From: Hydractinia symbiolongicarpus
Taxonomy: Eukaryota > Cnidaria > Hydrozoa > Anthoathecata > Hydractiniidae
DNA length: 64,000 nt
Reading direction: 5' to 3'
NCBI RefSeq assembly: GCF_029227915.1
Contig: NC_079878.1
Location: 33,631,501 to 33,695,500, forward strand
Shown: one piece after another, positions 1-13,700 of the stretch
Position numbering within the stretch: the first letter of the stretch is position 1
Layout of the letters: each line of letters opens with the position of its first letter
Notes under the pieces: model-generated
Told to the model about the DNA's origin: nothing
Database searches by the model: none
What the model saw: only the letters and a program-made list of their open reading frames with translations
Position numbers and translations under genes: made by a program

Positions 1-2230
1 CAGTAAAGTATGACTTACTTATCTAAATTTTTAAATGAAGCGCTACCACAGCGCCCAGTGTAACCGCTGAGTTCCGGCAATCACGTCAAGTGAAGAAGAC
101 TGTTTTTTCTTGGAGTCCAATTGTCTCATTTATCACATTTATCAGGGCACAGTCCAAAGTTAGTTCAAATAAGTCCTACAGTCAATCGATTCATTTTTAA
201 AGTGATGCAACCTAGTAATATCAGAAAAATATCGCTAAATACATTTTGGTACGAATATGTGACCAAACCGTTGTACCTTAAGCGGACTGACACCGTTAGA
301 AAGTCAAAGAAATGTAGTTTTCGAAGCTGTTGCTATTTCTTCACAGTGCGAGAACGGATAGGATTGGTTCCACAGTAAAGAATGACTTATTTATCTAAAT
401 TTTTATATGAAGCGCTACCACAGCGCCCAGCGTAATCGCTGAGTTCCGGCAATTACGTCAATTTAAGAAGAATGTTTTTTTTTTAGTCCAATTGTCTCCT
501 TTATAACATTTATCAGGTCACAGTTCAAAGTTAGTTCATTTCAGTCCCACAGTCAATCGTTTCACTGTTAAAAGCGACGCAACCTAGTAATATCAGATAA
601 ATATCGCTAAATACATGTTGGTACGAATATGTGACCCAACCGTTGTAACTCAAACGGACTGACACCGTTAGAAAGTCAATGAAATTTAGTATTTGAAACT
701 GTTGCTATTTCTTCAGCGCGCAATAACGGCTGGGATTGGTCCCACAGTAAAAAATGACTTATTAATCTAAATTTTGAAATAAAGCGCTACCACAGCGCCC
801 AGTGTAATCGCTGAGTTCCGGCAATCGTGTCAAATTAAGCTAAATGTTATTTCTTGGAGTCCAATTGTCTCATTTATCACATTTATCAGGGCACAGTCCA
901 AAGTTAGTTTAAATAAGTCCTACAGTCAATCGATTCATTTTTAAAGTGATGCAACCTAGTAATATCAGAAAAACATCGCCAAATACATGTTGGTACGAAT
1001 ATGTGACCAAACCGTTGTACCTTAAGCGGACTGACACCGTTAGAAAGTCAATGAAATGTAGTTTTTGAAGTTGTCGCTTGTTCTTCACAGCGCGGTACGG
1101 ATATGATTGGTTCCACAGTAAAGAATGACTTATTTATCTAAATTTTTAAATGAAGCGCTACCACAGCGCCCAGTGTAATCGCTGAGTTCCGGCAATCACG
1201 TCAAGTGAAGAAGACTGTTTTTTCTTGGAGTCCAATTGTCTCATTTATCACATTTATCAGGGCACAGTCCAAAGTTAGTTCAAATAAGTCCTACAGTCAA
1301 TCGATTCATTTTTAAAGTGATGCAACCTAGTAATATCAGAAAAATATCGCTAAATACATGTTGGTACGAATATGTGACCAAACCGTTGTACCTTAAGCGG
1401 ACTGACACCGTTAGAAAGACAAAGAAATGTAGTTTTCGAAGCTGTCGCTATTACTTCACAGTGCGAGAACGGATAGGATTGGTTCCACAGTAAAGAATGA
1501 CTTATTTATCTAAATTTTTAAATGAAGCGCTACCACAGCGCCCAGCGTAATCGCTGAGTTCCGGCAATCACGTCAATTTAAGAAGAATGTTTCTTTTTTA
1601 GTCCAATTGTCTCCTTTATAACATTTATCAGGTCACAGTTCAAAGTTAGTTCATTTAAGTCCCACAGTCAATCGTTTCACTGTTAAAAGCCACGCAACCT
1701 AGTAATATCAGATAAATATCGCTAAATACATGTTGGTACGAATATGTGACCCAACCGTTGTAACTCAAACGGACTGACATCGTTAGAAAGTCAATGAAAT
1801 GTAGTCTTTGAAACTGTTGCTATTTCTTTAGCGCGCAATAACGGCTAGGATTGGTCCCACAGTAAAAAGTGACTTATTAATCTAAATTTTTAAATAAAGC
1901 GCTACCACAGCGCGCAGTGTAATCGCTGAGTTCCGGCAATCGTGTCAAATTAAGCTGAATGTTATTTCTTGGAGTCCAATTGTCTCATTTATCACATTTA
2001 TCAGGGCACAGTCCAAAGTTAGTTCAAATAAGTCCTACAGTCAATCGATTCATTTTTAAAGTGATGCAACCTAGTAATATCAGAAAAACATCGCCAAATA
2101 CATGTTGGTACGAATATGTGACCAAACCGTTGTACCTTAAGCGGACTGACACCGTTAGAAAGTCAATGAAATGTAGTTTTTGAAGCTGTCGCTATTTCTT
2201 CACAGCGCGGTACGGATATGATTGGTTCCA
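1..2230 (+). repeat. Trimer higher-order repeat, two 1115-bp copies
   Basis: Copy 1 is 1-1115 and copy 2 is 1116-2230. Each holds the same three variants in the same order. The first has the tail caagtgaagaagactg. The second has a T-run before agtccaattgtctcc. The third has the rare aatcgtgtcaaattaagct followed by atgttatttcttgg. The first monomer of each copy has an open 85-codon stretch that is a by-product of sequence variants. Copy 1 begins at the window edge, so more copies may lie to the left. Confidence 0.85.
40..54. repeat. Hairpin-forming inverted repeat present in most monomers (first example)
   Basis: The arms gcgct and agcgc flank a 5-base loop accac. Most monomers keep both arms while the loop varies (accac, aacac, accaa, acaac). 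Type S (gcggt) and the gctatcacagtgc type break one pair. The first copy in the window is given here; the site recurs once per ~372 bp. A structural or protein-binding role is inferred only. Confidence 0.6.
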
Positions 2231-5200
2231 CAGTAAAGAATGACTTATTTATCTAAATTTTTAAATGAAGCGCTAACACAGCGCCCAGTGTAATCGCTGA
2301 GTTCCGGCAATCACGTCAATTTAAGAAGAATGTTTGTTTTCTTGAGTCCAATTGTCTCCTTTATATCACATTTATCAGGTCACAGTTCAAAGTTAGTTCA
2401 TTTAAGTCCAACAGTCAATCGTTTCACTGTTAAAAGCGATGCAACCTAGTAATATCAGATAAATATCGCTAATTACATGTTGGTACGAATAAGTGACCCA
2501 ATCGTTGCAACTCAAACGGACTGACACCGTTAAAAAGTCATTGAAATGTAGTTTTTGAAACTGCCGCTATTTCTTCAGCGCGTTATAATGGATAGGATTG
2601 GTCCCACAGTAAAAAATGACTTATTAATCTAAATTTTTAAATGAAGCGCAACCACACGGCCCAGTGTAATCGCTGAGTTCCGGCAATCACGTCAAGTGAA
2701 GAAGACTGTTTTTTCTTGGAGTCCAATTGTCTCATTTATCACATTTATTAGGTCACGGTCCAAAGTTAGCTCAATTAAGTCCTACAGTCAATCGATTCAT
2801 TTTTAAAGTGATTCAACCTAGTAATATCAGAAAAATATCGCTAAATACATGTTGGTACGAATATGTGACCAAACCGTTGTACCTTAAGCGGACTGACACC
2901 GTTAAAAAGTCATTGAAATGTAGTTCTTGAAACTGTCGCTATTTCTTCAGCGCGCAATAACGGATAGGATTGGTCCCACAGTAAAAAATGACCTATTTAT
3001 CTAAATTTTAAATTGAAGCGCAACCACAGCGCCCAGTGTTATCGCTAAGTTCCGGCAATCACGTCAAGTGAAGAAGACTGTTTTTTCTTGGAGTCCAATT
3101 GTCTCATTTATCACATTTATCAGGTCACTGTCCAAAGTTAGCTCAATTAAGTCCCACAGTCAATCGTTTCATTGTTAGAAGCGATGCAACCTAGTAATAT
3201 GAGAAAAATAACGCTAAATACATGTTGGCACGAATATGTGACCCAACGGTTGTAACTCAAACGGACTGACACCGTTAGAAAGTCAATGAAATGTAGTTTT
3301 TGAAACTGTCGCTATTTCTTCAGCGGGCGATAACGGATAGGATTGGTCCCTCAATAAAGAATGATTTATTAATCTAAATTTTTAAATGAAGCGCTACCAC
3401 AGCGCCCAGTGTAATCGCTGAGTTCCGGCAATCACGTCAAATTAAGACGAATGTTATTTCTTGGAGTTGAATTGTCTCATTTATCACATTTATCAGGTCA
3501 CAGTCCAAAGTTAGTTCAATTAAGTCCCACAGTCAATCGTTTCATCGTTAAAAGCGATGCAGCCTAGTAATATCACAAAATTATCGCTAAATACATGTTG
3601 GTACGAATATGTGACCCAACCGTTGTAACTCAAACGGACTGACACCGTTAGAAAGTCAATGAAATGTAATTTTTGAAACTGTCGCTATTTCTTCAGCGGG
3701 CGATAACGGATAGGATTGGTCCCTCAATAAAGAATGATTTATTTATCTAAATTTTTAAATGAAGCGCTACCACAGCGCCCAGTGTAATCGCTGAGTTCCG
3801 GCAATCACGTCAAATTAGGAGGAATGTTATTTCTTGGAGTTCAATTGTCTCATTTATCACATTTATCAGGTCACAGTCCAAAGTTAGTTCAATTAAGTCC
3901 CACAGTCAATCGTTTCATTGTTAAAAGCGATGCAGCCTAGTAATATCAGAAAATTATCGTTAATTACATGTTGGTACGAATATGTGACCCAACCGTTGTA
4001 ACTCAAACAGACTGACACCGTTAGAAAGTCAATGAAATGTAGTTTTTGAAGCTGTCGCTATTTCTTCACAGTGCGAGAACGGATAGGATTGGTTCCACAG
4101 TAAAGAATGACTTATTTATCTAAATTTTTATATGAAGCGCTACCACAGCGCCCAGCGTAATCGCTGAGTTCCGGCAATCACGTCAATTTAAGAAGAATGT
4201 TTTTTTTTTAGTCCAATTGTCTCCTTTATAACATTTATCAGGTCACAGTTCAAAGTTAGTTCATTTAAGTCCCACAGTCAATCGTTTCACTGTTAAAAGC
4301 GACGCAACCTAGTAATATCAGATAAATATCGCTAATTACATGTTGGTACGAATAAGTGACCCAATCGTTGCAACTCAAACGGACTGACACCGTTAAAAAG
4401 TCATTGAAATGTATTTTTTGAAACTGTCGCTATTTCTTCAGCGCGTTATAATGGATAGGATTGGTCCCACAGTAAAAAATGACTTATTAATCTAAATTTT
4501 TAAATGAAGCGCAACCACACGGCCCAGTGTAATCGCTGAGTTCCGGCAATCACGTCAAGTGAAGAAGACTGTTTTTTCTTGGTGTCCAATTGTCTCATTT
4601 ATCACATTTATTAGGTCACGGTCCAAAGTTAGCTCAATTAAGTCCTACAGTCAGTCGATTCATTTTTAAATTGATTCAACCTAGTAATATCAGAAAAATA
4701 TCGCTAAATACATGTTGGTACGAATATGTGACCAAACCGTTGTACCTTAAGCGGACTGACACCGTTAAAAAGTCATTGAAATGTAGTTTTTGAAACTGTC
4801 GCTGTTTCTTCAGCGCGCAATAACGGATAGGATTGGTCCCACAGTAAAAAATGACTTATTTATCTAAATTTTAAATCGAAGCGCAACCACAGCGCCCAGT
4901 GTTATCGCTGAGTTCCGACAATCACTTCAAGTGAAGAAGACTGTTTTTTCTTGGAGTCCAATTGTCTCATTTATCACATTTATCAGGTCACGGTCCAAAG
5001 TTAGCTCAATTAAGTCCCACAGTCAATCGTTTCATTGTTAGAAGCGATGCAACCTAGTAATAAGAGAAAAATATCGCTAAATACATGTTTGCACGAATAT
5101 GTGACCCAACGGTTGTAACTCAAACGGACTGACACCGTTAGAAAGTCAATGAAATGTAGTATTTGAAACTGTCGCTATTTCTTCAGCGGGCGATAACGGA

Positions 5201-5950
5201 TAGGATTGGTCCCTCAATAAAGAATGATTTATTAATCTAAATTTTTAAATGAAGCGCTACCACAGCGCCCAGTGTAATCGCTGAGTTCCGGCAATCACGT
5301 CAAATTAAGACGAATGTTATTTCTTGGAGTTGAATTGTCTCATTTATCACATTTATCAGGTCACAGTCCAAAGTTAGTTCAATTAAGTCCCACAGTCAAT
5401 CGTTTCATCGTTAAAAGCGATGCAGCCTAGTAATATCACAAAATTATTGCTAAATACATGTTGGTACGAATATGTGACCCAACCGTTGTAACTCAAACGG
5501 ACTGACACCGTTAGAAAGTCAATGAAATGTAATTTTTGAAACTGTCGCTATTTCTTCAGCGGGCGATAACGGATAGGATTGGTCCCTCAATAAAGAATGA
5601 TTTATTTATCTAAATTTTTAAATGAAGCGCTACCACAGCGCCCAGTGTAATCGCTGAGTTCCGGCAATCACGTCAAATTAAGAGGAATGTTATTTCTTGG
5701 AGTTCAATTGTCTCATTTATCACATTTATCAGGTCACAGTTCAAAGTTAGTTCATTTAAGTCCCACAGTCAATCGTTTCACTGTTAAAAGCGACGCAACC
5801 TAGTAATATCAGATAAATATCGCTAAATAAATGTTGGTACGAATATGTGACCCAACCGTTGTAACTCAAACGGACAGACACCGTTAGAATGTCAATGAAA
5901 TGTAGTTTTTGAAACTGTCGCTATTTCTTCAGCGCGCGATAACGGATAGG
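2231..5950 (+). repeat. Pentamer higher-order repeat, two partial ~1.86-kb copies
   Basis: Rare variants recur 1860-1863 bp apart: the broken hairpin arm in gcaaccacacggccc (near 2648 and 4511), the attaggtcacggtcc middle (near 2747 and 4610), and the gagttgaattg variant (near 3465 and 5325). Five monomers were therefore amplified as a block. After about 5740 the copies diverge and the array changes to the monomer types seen to the right. The monomer starting near 2267 is about 4 bp longer than usual because of a small insertion in the ctcctttata segment. Confidence 0.75.
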
Positions 5951-7447
5951 ATTGGTCCCACAGTAAAAAATGACTTATAAATCTGAATTTTTAAATGAAG
6001 CGCTACCACAGCGCCTAGTGTAATCGCTGAGTTCCGGCAATTATGTCAAATTAAGAAGAATGTTATTTCTTGGAGTCCAATTTTCTCATTTATCACATTT
6101 ATCAGGTCACAGTCCAAAGTTAGTTCAATTAAATCCCACAGTCAATCGTTTCACTGTTAAAAGCGATGCAACCTAGTAATATCAGGCAATATCACTACAC
6201 ACATGTTGGTACGAATATATGACCTAACCGTTTTAACTCAAATGGACAGACACCGTTAGAAAGTCAATGAAATGTAGTTTTTGAAACTGTCGCTATTTCT
6301 TCAGCGGGCGATAACGGATAGGATTGGTCCCACAGTAAAAAATGACTTATAAATCTGAATTTTTAAATGAAGCGCTACCACAGCGCCCAGTGTAATCGCT
6401 GATTTCCGGTAATTATGTCAAATTAAGAAGAATGTTATTTCTTGGAGTCCAATTTTCTCATTTATCACATTTTTCAGGTCACAGTCCAAAATTTGTTCAA
6501 TTAAGTCCCACAGTCAATCGTTTCACTGTTAAAAGCGATGCAACCTAGTAATATCAGGCAATATCACTACACACATGTTGGTACGAATATGTGACCCAAC
6601 CGTTGTAACTCAAATGGACAGACACCGTTAGAAAGTCAATGAAATGTAGTTTTTGAAACTATCGCTATTTCTTCAGCGGGCGATAACGGATAGGATTGGT
6701 CCCACAGTAAAAAATGACTTATAAATCTGAACTTCTAAATGAAGCGGTACCACAGCGCCCAGTGAAATCGCTGAGTTCCGGCAATTATGTCAAATTAAGA
6801 AGAATGTTATTTCTTGGAGTCCAATTTTCTCATTTATCCAATCTATCAGGTCACACTCCAAAGTTAGTTCAATTAAGTCCCACAGTCAATCGTTTCACTG
6901 TTGAAAGCGATGCAACCTAGTAATATCAGGCAATATCGCTACCCACATGTTGGTACGAATATGTGACCCAACCGTTGTAACTCAAACAGACAGACACCAT
7001 TAGAAAGTCAATGAAATGTAGCTTTTGAAACTGTTGCTATTTTTCAGCGGACGATAACGGCTAGGATTGGTCCCACAGTAAAAAATGACTTATAAATCTG
7101 AACTTCTAAATGAAGCGCTACCACAGCGCCCAGTGTAATCGCTGAGTTGCGGCAATTATGTCAAATTAAGAAGAATGTTATTTCGTGGAGTCCAATTTTC
7201 TCATTTATCCAATCTATCAGGTCACACTCCAAAGTTAGTTCAATTAAGTCCCACAGTCAATCGTTTCACTGTTAAAAGCGATGCAACCTAGTAATATCAG
7301 GCAATATCGCTACCCACATTTTGGTACGAATATGTGACCCAACCGTTGAAACTCAAACGGACAGACACCATTAGAAAGTCAATGAAATGTAGTTTTTGAA
7401 ACTGTTGCTATTTTTTCAGCGGGCGATAACGGATAGGATTGGTCCCA
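5951..7447 (+). repeat. Transition monomers resembling S and T types of the core
   Basis: Four monomers with the aatctgaa leader and, from about 6715, the aacttctaaatg leader. The monomer at about 6710 carries the gcggtacc core typical of type S, and the one at about 7078 carries the tttcgtggag of type T. They look like diverged relatives of the homogeneous block that follows and mark its left edge. No gene is seen here. Confidence 0.7.
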
Positions 7448-8935
7448 CAGTAAAGAATGATTTATTTATATAAATTTTTAAATGAAGCGCTACCACAGCG
7501 CCCAGTGTAATCGCTGAGTTCCGGCAATCACGTCAAATTAAGACGAATGTTATTTCTTGGAGTTCAATTGTCTCATTTATCACATTTATCAGGTCACAGT
7601 CCAAAGTTAGTTCAATTAAGTCCCACAGTCAATCGTTTCATTGTTAAAAGCGATGCAGCCTAGTAATATCAGAAAATTATCGCTAATTACATGTTGGTAC
7701 GAATATGTGACCCAACCGTTGTAACTCAAACAGACTGACACCGTTAGAAAGTCAATGAAATGTAGTTTTTGAAACTGACGCTATTTCTTCAGCGCGCGAT
7801 AACGTGTAGGATTGGTCCCACAGTAAAAAATGACTTATAAATCTAAATTGTAAAATGAAGCGCTACCACAGCGCCCAGTGTAATCCCTGAGGTCCGGCAA
7901 TCATGTCAAATTAAGAAAAATATTATTTCTTGGAGTCCAATTTTCTCATTTATCACATTTATCAGGTCACAGTCCAAAGTTAGTTCATTTAAGTCCCACA
8001 GTCAATCGTTTCACTGTTAAAAGCGATGCAGCCTAGTAATATCAGAAAATTATCGCTAATTACATGTTGGTACAAATATGTGACCCAACCGTTGTAACTC
8101 AAACAGACTGACACCGTTAGAAAGTCAATGAAATGTAGTTTTTGAAACTGACGCTATTTCTTCAGCGCGCGATAACGGCTAGGATTGGTCCCAGAGTAAA
8201 AAATGACTTATAAATCTAAATTGTAAAATGAAGCGCTACCACAGCGCCCAGTGTAATCCCTGAGGTCAGGCAATCATGTCAAATTAAGAAAAATATTATT
8301 TCTTGGAGTCCAATTTTCTCATTTATCACATTTATCAGGTCACAGTCCAAAGTTAGTTCAATTAAGTCCCACAGTCAATCGTTTCACTGTTAAAAGCGAT
8401 GCAACCTAGTAATATCAGGCAATATCACTACACACATGTTGGTACGAATATGTGACCCAACCGTTGTAACTCAAATGGACAGACACCGTTAGAAAGTCAA
8501 TGAAATGTAGTTTTTGAAACTATCGCTATTTCTTCAGCGGGCAATAACGGATAGGATTGGTCCACAGTAAAAAATGACTTATAAATCTGAACTTCTAAAT
8601 GAAGCGGTACCACAGCGCCCAGTGTAATCGCTGAGTTCCGGCAATTATGTCAAATTAAGAAGAATGTTATTTCTTGGAGTCCAATTTTCTCATTTATCCA
8701 ATCTATCATGTCACACTCCAAAGTTAGTTCAATTAAGTCCCACAGTCAATCGTTTCACTGTTAAAAGCGATGCAACCTAGTAATATCAGGCAATATCGCT
8801 ACCCACATGTTGGTACGAATATGTGACCCAACCGTTGTAACTCAAACAGACAGACACCATTAGAAAGTCAATGAAATGTAGCTTTTGAAACTGTTGCTAT
8901 TTTTCAGCGGACGATAACGGCTAGGATTGGTCCCA

Positions 8936-9308
8936 CAGTAAAGAATGACTTATAAATCTGAACTTCTAAATGAAGCGCTACCACAGCGCCTAGTGTAATC
9001 GCTGAGTTCCGGCAATCACGTCAAATTAAGACGAATGTTATTTCTTGGAGTTCAATTGTCTCATTTATCACATTTATCAGGTCACAGTCCAAAGTTAGTT
9101 CAATTAAGTCCCACAGTCAATCGTTTCATTGTTAAAAGCGATGCAGCCTAGTAATATCAGAAAATTATCGCTAATTACATGTTGGTACGAATATGTGACT
9201 CAACCGTTGTAACTCAAACAGACTGACACCGTTAGAAAGTCAATGAAATGTAGTTTTTGAAACTGACGCTATTTCTTCAGCGCGCGATAACGGGTAGGAT
9301 TGGTCCCA
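8936..9308 (+). repeat. Chimeric monomer, T 5' end joined to P
   Basis: The monomer begins as type T (aacttctaaatg leader, T-specific cctag at about 8991). From about 9017 it continues as type P (atcacg, aagacgaatg, gagttcaattg). It sits where a T and a P would be expected, so the local repeat is four monomers long instead of five. This is the product expected from unequal exchange between adjacent T and P with loss of one unit. Confidence 0.85.
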
Positions 9309-10796
9309 CAGTAAAAAATGACTTATAAATCTAAATTGTAAAATGAAGCGCTACCACAGCGCCCAGTGTAATCCCTGAGGTCCGGCAATCATGTCAAATT
9401 AAGAAAAATATTATTTCTTGGAGTCCAATTTTCTCATTTATCACATTTATCAGGTCACAGTCCAAAGTTAGTTCATTTAAGTCCCACAGTCAATCGTTTC
9501 ACTGTTAAAAGCGATGCAGCCTAGTAATATCAGAAAATTATCGCTAATTACATGTTGGTACAAATATGTGACCCAACCGTTGTAACTCAAACAGACTGAC
9601 ACCGTTAGAAAGTCAATGAAATGTAGTTTTTGAAACTGACGCTATTTCTTCAGCGCGCGATAACGGCTAGGATTGGTCCCAGAGTAAAAAATGACTTATA
9701 AATCTAAATTGTAAAATGAAGCGCTACCACAGCGCCCAGTGTAATCCCTGAGGTCAGGCAATCATGTCAAATTAAGAAAAATATTATTTCTTGGAGTCCA
9801 ATTTTCTCATTTATCACATTTATCAGGTCACAGTCCAAAGTTTGTTCATTTAAGTCCCACAGTCAATCGTTTCACTGTTAAAAGCGATGCAACCTAGTAA
9901 TATCAGGCAATATCACTACACACATGTTGGTACGAATATGTGACCCAACCGTTGTAACTCAAATGGACAGACACCGTTAGAAAGTCAATGAAATGTAGTT
10001 TTTGAAACTATCGCTATTTCTTCAGCGGGCAATAACGGATAGGATTGGTCCCACAGTAAAAAATGACTTATAAATCTGAACTTCTAAATGAAGCGGTACC
10101 ACAGCGCCCAGTGTAATCGCTGAGTTCCGGCAATTATGTCAAATTAAGAAGAATGTTATTTCTTGGAGTCCAATTTTCTCATTTATCCAATCTATCATGT
10201 CACACTCCAAAGTTAGTTCAATTAAGTCCCACAGTCAATCGTTTCACTGTTAAAAGCGATGCAACCTAGTAATATCAGGCAATATCGCTACCCACATGTT
10301 GGTACGAATATGTGACCCAACCGTTGTAACTCAAACAGACAGACACCATTAGAAAGTCAATGAAATGTAGCTTTTGAAACTGTTGCTATTTTTCAGCGGA
10401 CGATAACGGCTAGGATTGGTCCCACAGTAAAGAATGACTTATAAATCTGAACTTCTAAATGAAGCGCTACCACAGCGCCTAGTGTAATCGCTGAGTTCCG
10501 GCAATTATGTCAAATTAAGAAGAATGTTATTTCGTGGAGTCCAATTTTCTCATTTATCCAATCTATCAGGTCACACTCCAAAGTTAGTTCAATTAAGTCC
10601 CACAGTCAATCGTTTCACTGTTAAAAGCGATGAAACCTAGTAATATCAGGCAATATCGCTACCCACATGTTGGTACGAATATGTGACCCAACCGTTGAAA
10701 CTCAAACGGACAGACACCATTAGAAAGTCAATGAAATGTAGTTTTTGAAACTGTTGCTATTTTTTCAGCGGGCGATAACGGATAGGATTGGTCCCA

Positions 10797-13700
10797 CAGT
10801 AAAGAATGATTTATTTATATAAATTTTTAAATGAAGCGCTACCACAGCGCCCAGTGTAATCGCTGAGTTCCGGCAATCACGTCAAATTAAGACGAATGTT
10901 ATTTCTTGGAGTTCAATTGTCTCATTTATCACATTTATCAGGTCACAGTCCAAAGTTAGTTCAATTAAGTCCCACAGTCAATCGTTTCATTGTTAAAAGC
11001 GATGCAGCCTAGTAATATCAGAAAATTATCGCTAATTACATGTTGGTACGAATATGTGACCCAACCGTTGTAACTCAAACAGACTGACACCGTTAGAAAG
11101 TCAATGAAATGTAGTTTTTGAAACTGACGCTATTTCTTCAGCGCGCGATAACGGCTAGGATTGGTCCCACAGTAAAAAATGACTTATAAATCTAAATTGT
11201 AAAATGAAGCGCTACCACAGCGCCCAGTGTAATCCCTGAGGTCCGGCAATCATGTCAAATTAAGAAAAATATTATTTCTTGGAGTCCAATTTTCTCATTT
11301 ATCACATTTATCAGGTCACAGTCCAAAGTTAGTTCATTTAAGTCCCACAGTCAATCGTTTCACTGTTAAAAGCGATGCAGCCTAGTAATATCAGAAAATT
11401 ATCGCTAATTACATGTTGGTACAAATATGTGACCCAACCGTTGTAACTCAAACAGACTGACACCGTTAGAAAGTCAATGAAATGTAGTTTTTGAAACTGA
11501 CGCTATTTCTTCAGCGCGCGATAACGGCTAGGATTGGTCCCAGAGTAAAAAATGACTTATAAATCTAAATTGTAAAATGAAGCGCTACCACAGCGCCCAG
11601 TGTAATCCCTGAGGTCAGGCAATCATGTCAAATTAAGAAAAATATTATTTCTTGGAGTCCAATTTTCTCATTTATCACATTTATCAGGTCACAGTCCAAA
11701 GTTTGTTCATTTAAGTCCCACAGTCAATCGTTTCACTGTTAAAAGCGATGCAACCTAGTAATATCAGGCAATATCACTACACACATGTTGGTACGAATAT
11801 GTGACCCAACCGTTGTAACTCAAATGGACAGACACCGTTAGAAAGTCAATGAAATGTAGTTTTTGAAACTATCGCTATTTCTTCAGCGGGCGATAACGGA
11901 TAGGATTGGTCCCACAGTAAAAAATGACTTATAAATCTGAACTTCTAAATGAAGCGGTACCACAGCGCCCAGTGTAATCGCTGAGTTCCGGCAATTATGT
12001 CAAATTAAGAAGAATGTTATTTCTTGGAGTCCAATTTTCTCATTTATCCAATCTATCATGTCACACTCCAAAGTTAGTTCAATTAAGTCCCACAGTCAAT
12101 CGTTTCACTGTTAAAAGCGATGCAACCTAGTAATATCAGGCAATATCGCTACCCACATGTTGGTACGAATATGTGACCCAACCGTTGTAACTCAAACAGA
12201 CAGACACCATTAGAAAGTCAATGAAATGTAGCTTTTGAAACTGTTGCTATTTTTCAGCGGACGATAACGGCTAGGATTGGTCCCACAGTAAAGAATGACT
12301 TATAAATCTGAACTTCTAAATGAAGCGCTACCACAGCGCCTAGTGTAATCGCTGAGTTCCGGCAATTATGTCAAATTAAGAAGAATGTTATTTCGTGGAG
12401 TCCAATTTTCTCATTTATCCAATCTATCAGGTCACACTCCAAAGTTAGTTCAATTAAGTCCCACAGTCAATCGTTTCACTGTTAAAAGCGATGAAACCTA
12501 GTAATATCAGGCAATATCGCTACCCACATGTTGGTACGAATATGTGACCCAACCGTTGAAACTCAAACGGACAGACACCATTAGAAAGTCAATGAAATGT
12601 AGTTTTTGAAACTGTTGCTATTTTTTCAGCGGGCGATAACGGCTAGGATTGGTCCCAGAGTAAAAAATGACTTATAAATCTAAATTGTAAAATGAAGCGC
12701 TACCACAGCGCCCAGTGTAATCCCTGAGGTCAGGCAATCATGTCAAATTAAGAAAAATATTATTTCTTGGAGTCCAATTTTCTCATTTATCACATTTATC
12801 AGGTCACAGTCCAAAGTTTGTTCATTTAAGTCCCACAGTCAATCGTTTCACTGTTAAAAGCGATGCAACCTAGTAATATCAGGCAATATCACTACACACA
12901 TGTTGGTACGAATATGTGACCCAACCGTTGTAACTCAAATGGACAGACACCGTTAGAAAGTCAATGAAATGTAGTTTTTGAAACTATCGCTATTTCTTCA
13001 GCGGGCGATAACGGATAGGATTGGTCCCACAGTAAAAAATGACTTATAAATCTGAACTTCTAAATGAAGCGGTACCACAGCGCCCAGTGTAATCGCTGAG
13101 TTCCGGCAATTATGTCAAATTAAGAAGAATGTTATTTCTTGGAGTCCAATTTTCTCATTTATCCAATCTATCATGTCACACTCCAAAGTTAGTTCAATTA
13201 AGTCCCACAGTCAATCGTTTCACTGTTAAAAGCGATGCAACCTAGTAATATCAGGCAATATCGCTACCCACATGTTGGTACGAATATGTGACCCAACCGT
13301 TGTAACTCAAACAGACAGACACCATTAGAAAGTCAATGAAATGTAGCTTTTGAAACTGTTGCTATTTTTCAGCGGACGATAACGGCTAGGATTGGTCCCA
13401 CAGTAAAGAATGACTTATAAATCTGAACTTCTAAATGAAGCGCTACCACAGCGCCTAGTGTAATCGCTGAGTTCCGGCAATTATGTCAAATTAAGAAGAA
13501 TGTTATTTCGTGGAGTCCAATTTTCTCATTTATCCAATCTATCAGGTCACACTCCAAAGTTAGTTCAATTAAGTCCCACAGTCAATCGTTTCACTGTTAA
13601 AAGCGATGCAGCCTAGTAATATCAGAAAATTATCGCTAATTACATGTTGGTACAAATATGTGACCCAACCGTTGAAACTCAAACGGACAGACACCATTAG

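Noticed and set aside
121-378. 85-residue open frame in the satellite (also at 1236, 1959, 2727, 4590, 6714, 34904, 35668)
   Set aside because: It is the chance absence of stops in one frame of a tandem repeat. Most start at TTG, other monomers carry stops in the same frame, and the translation looks like no known domain.
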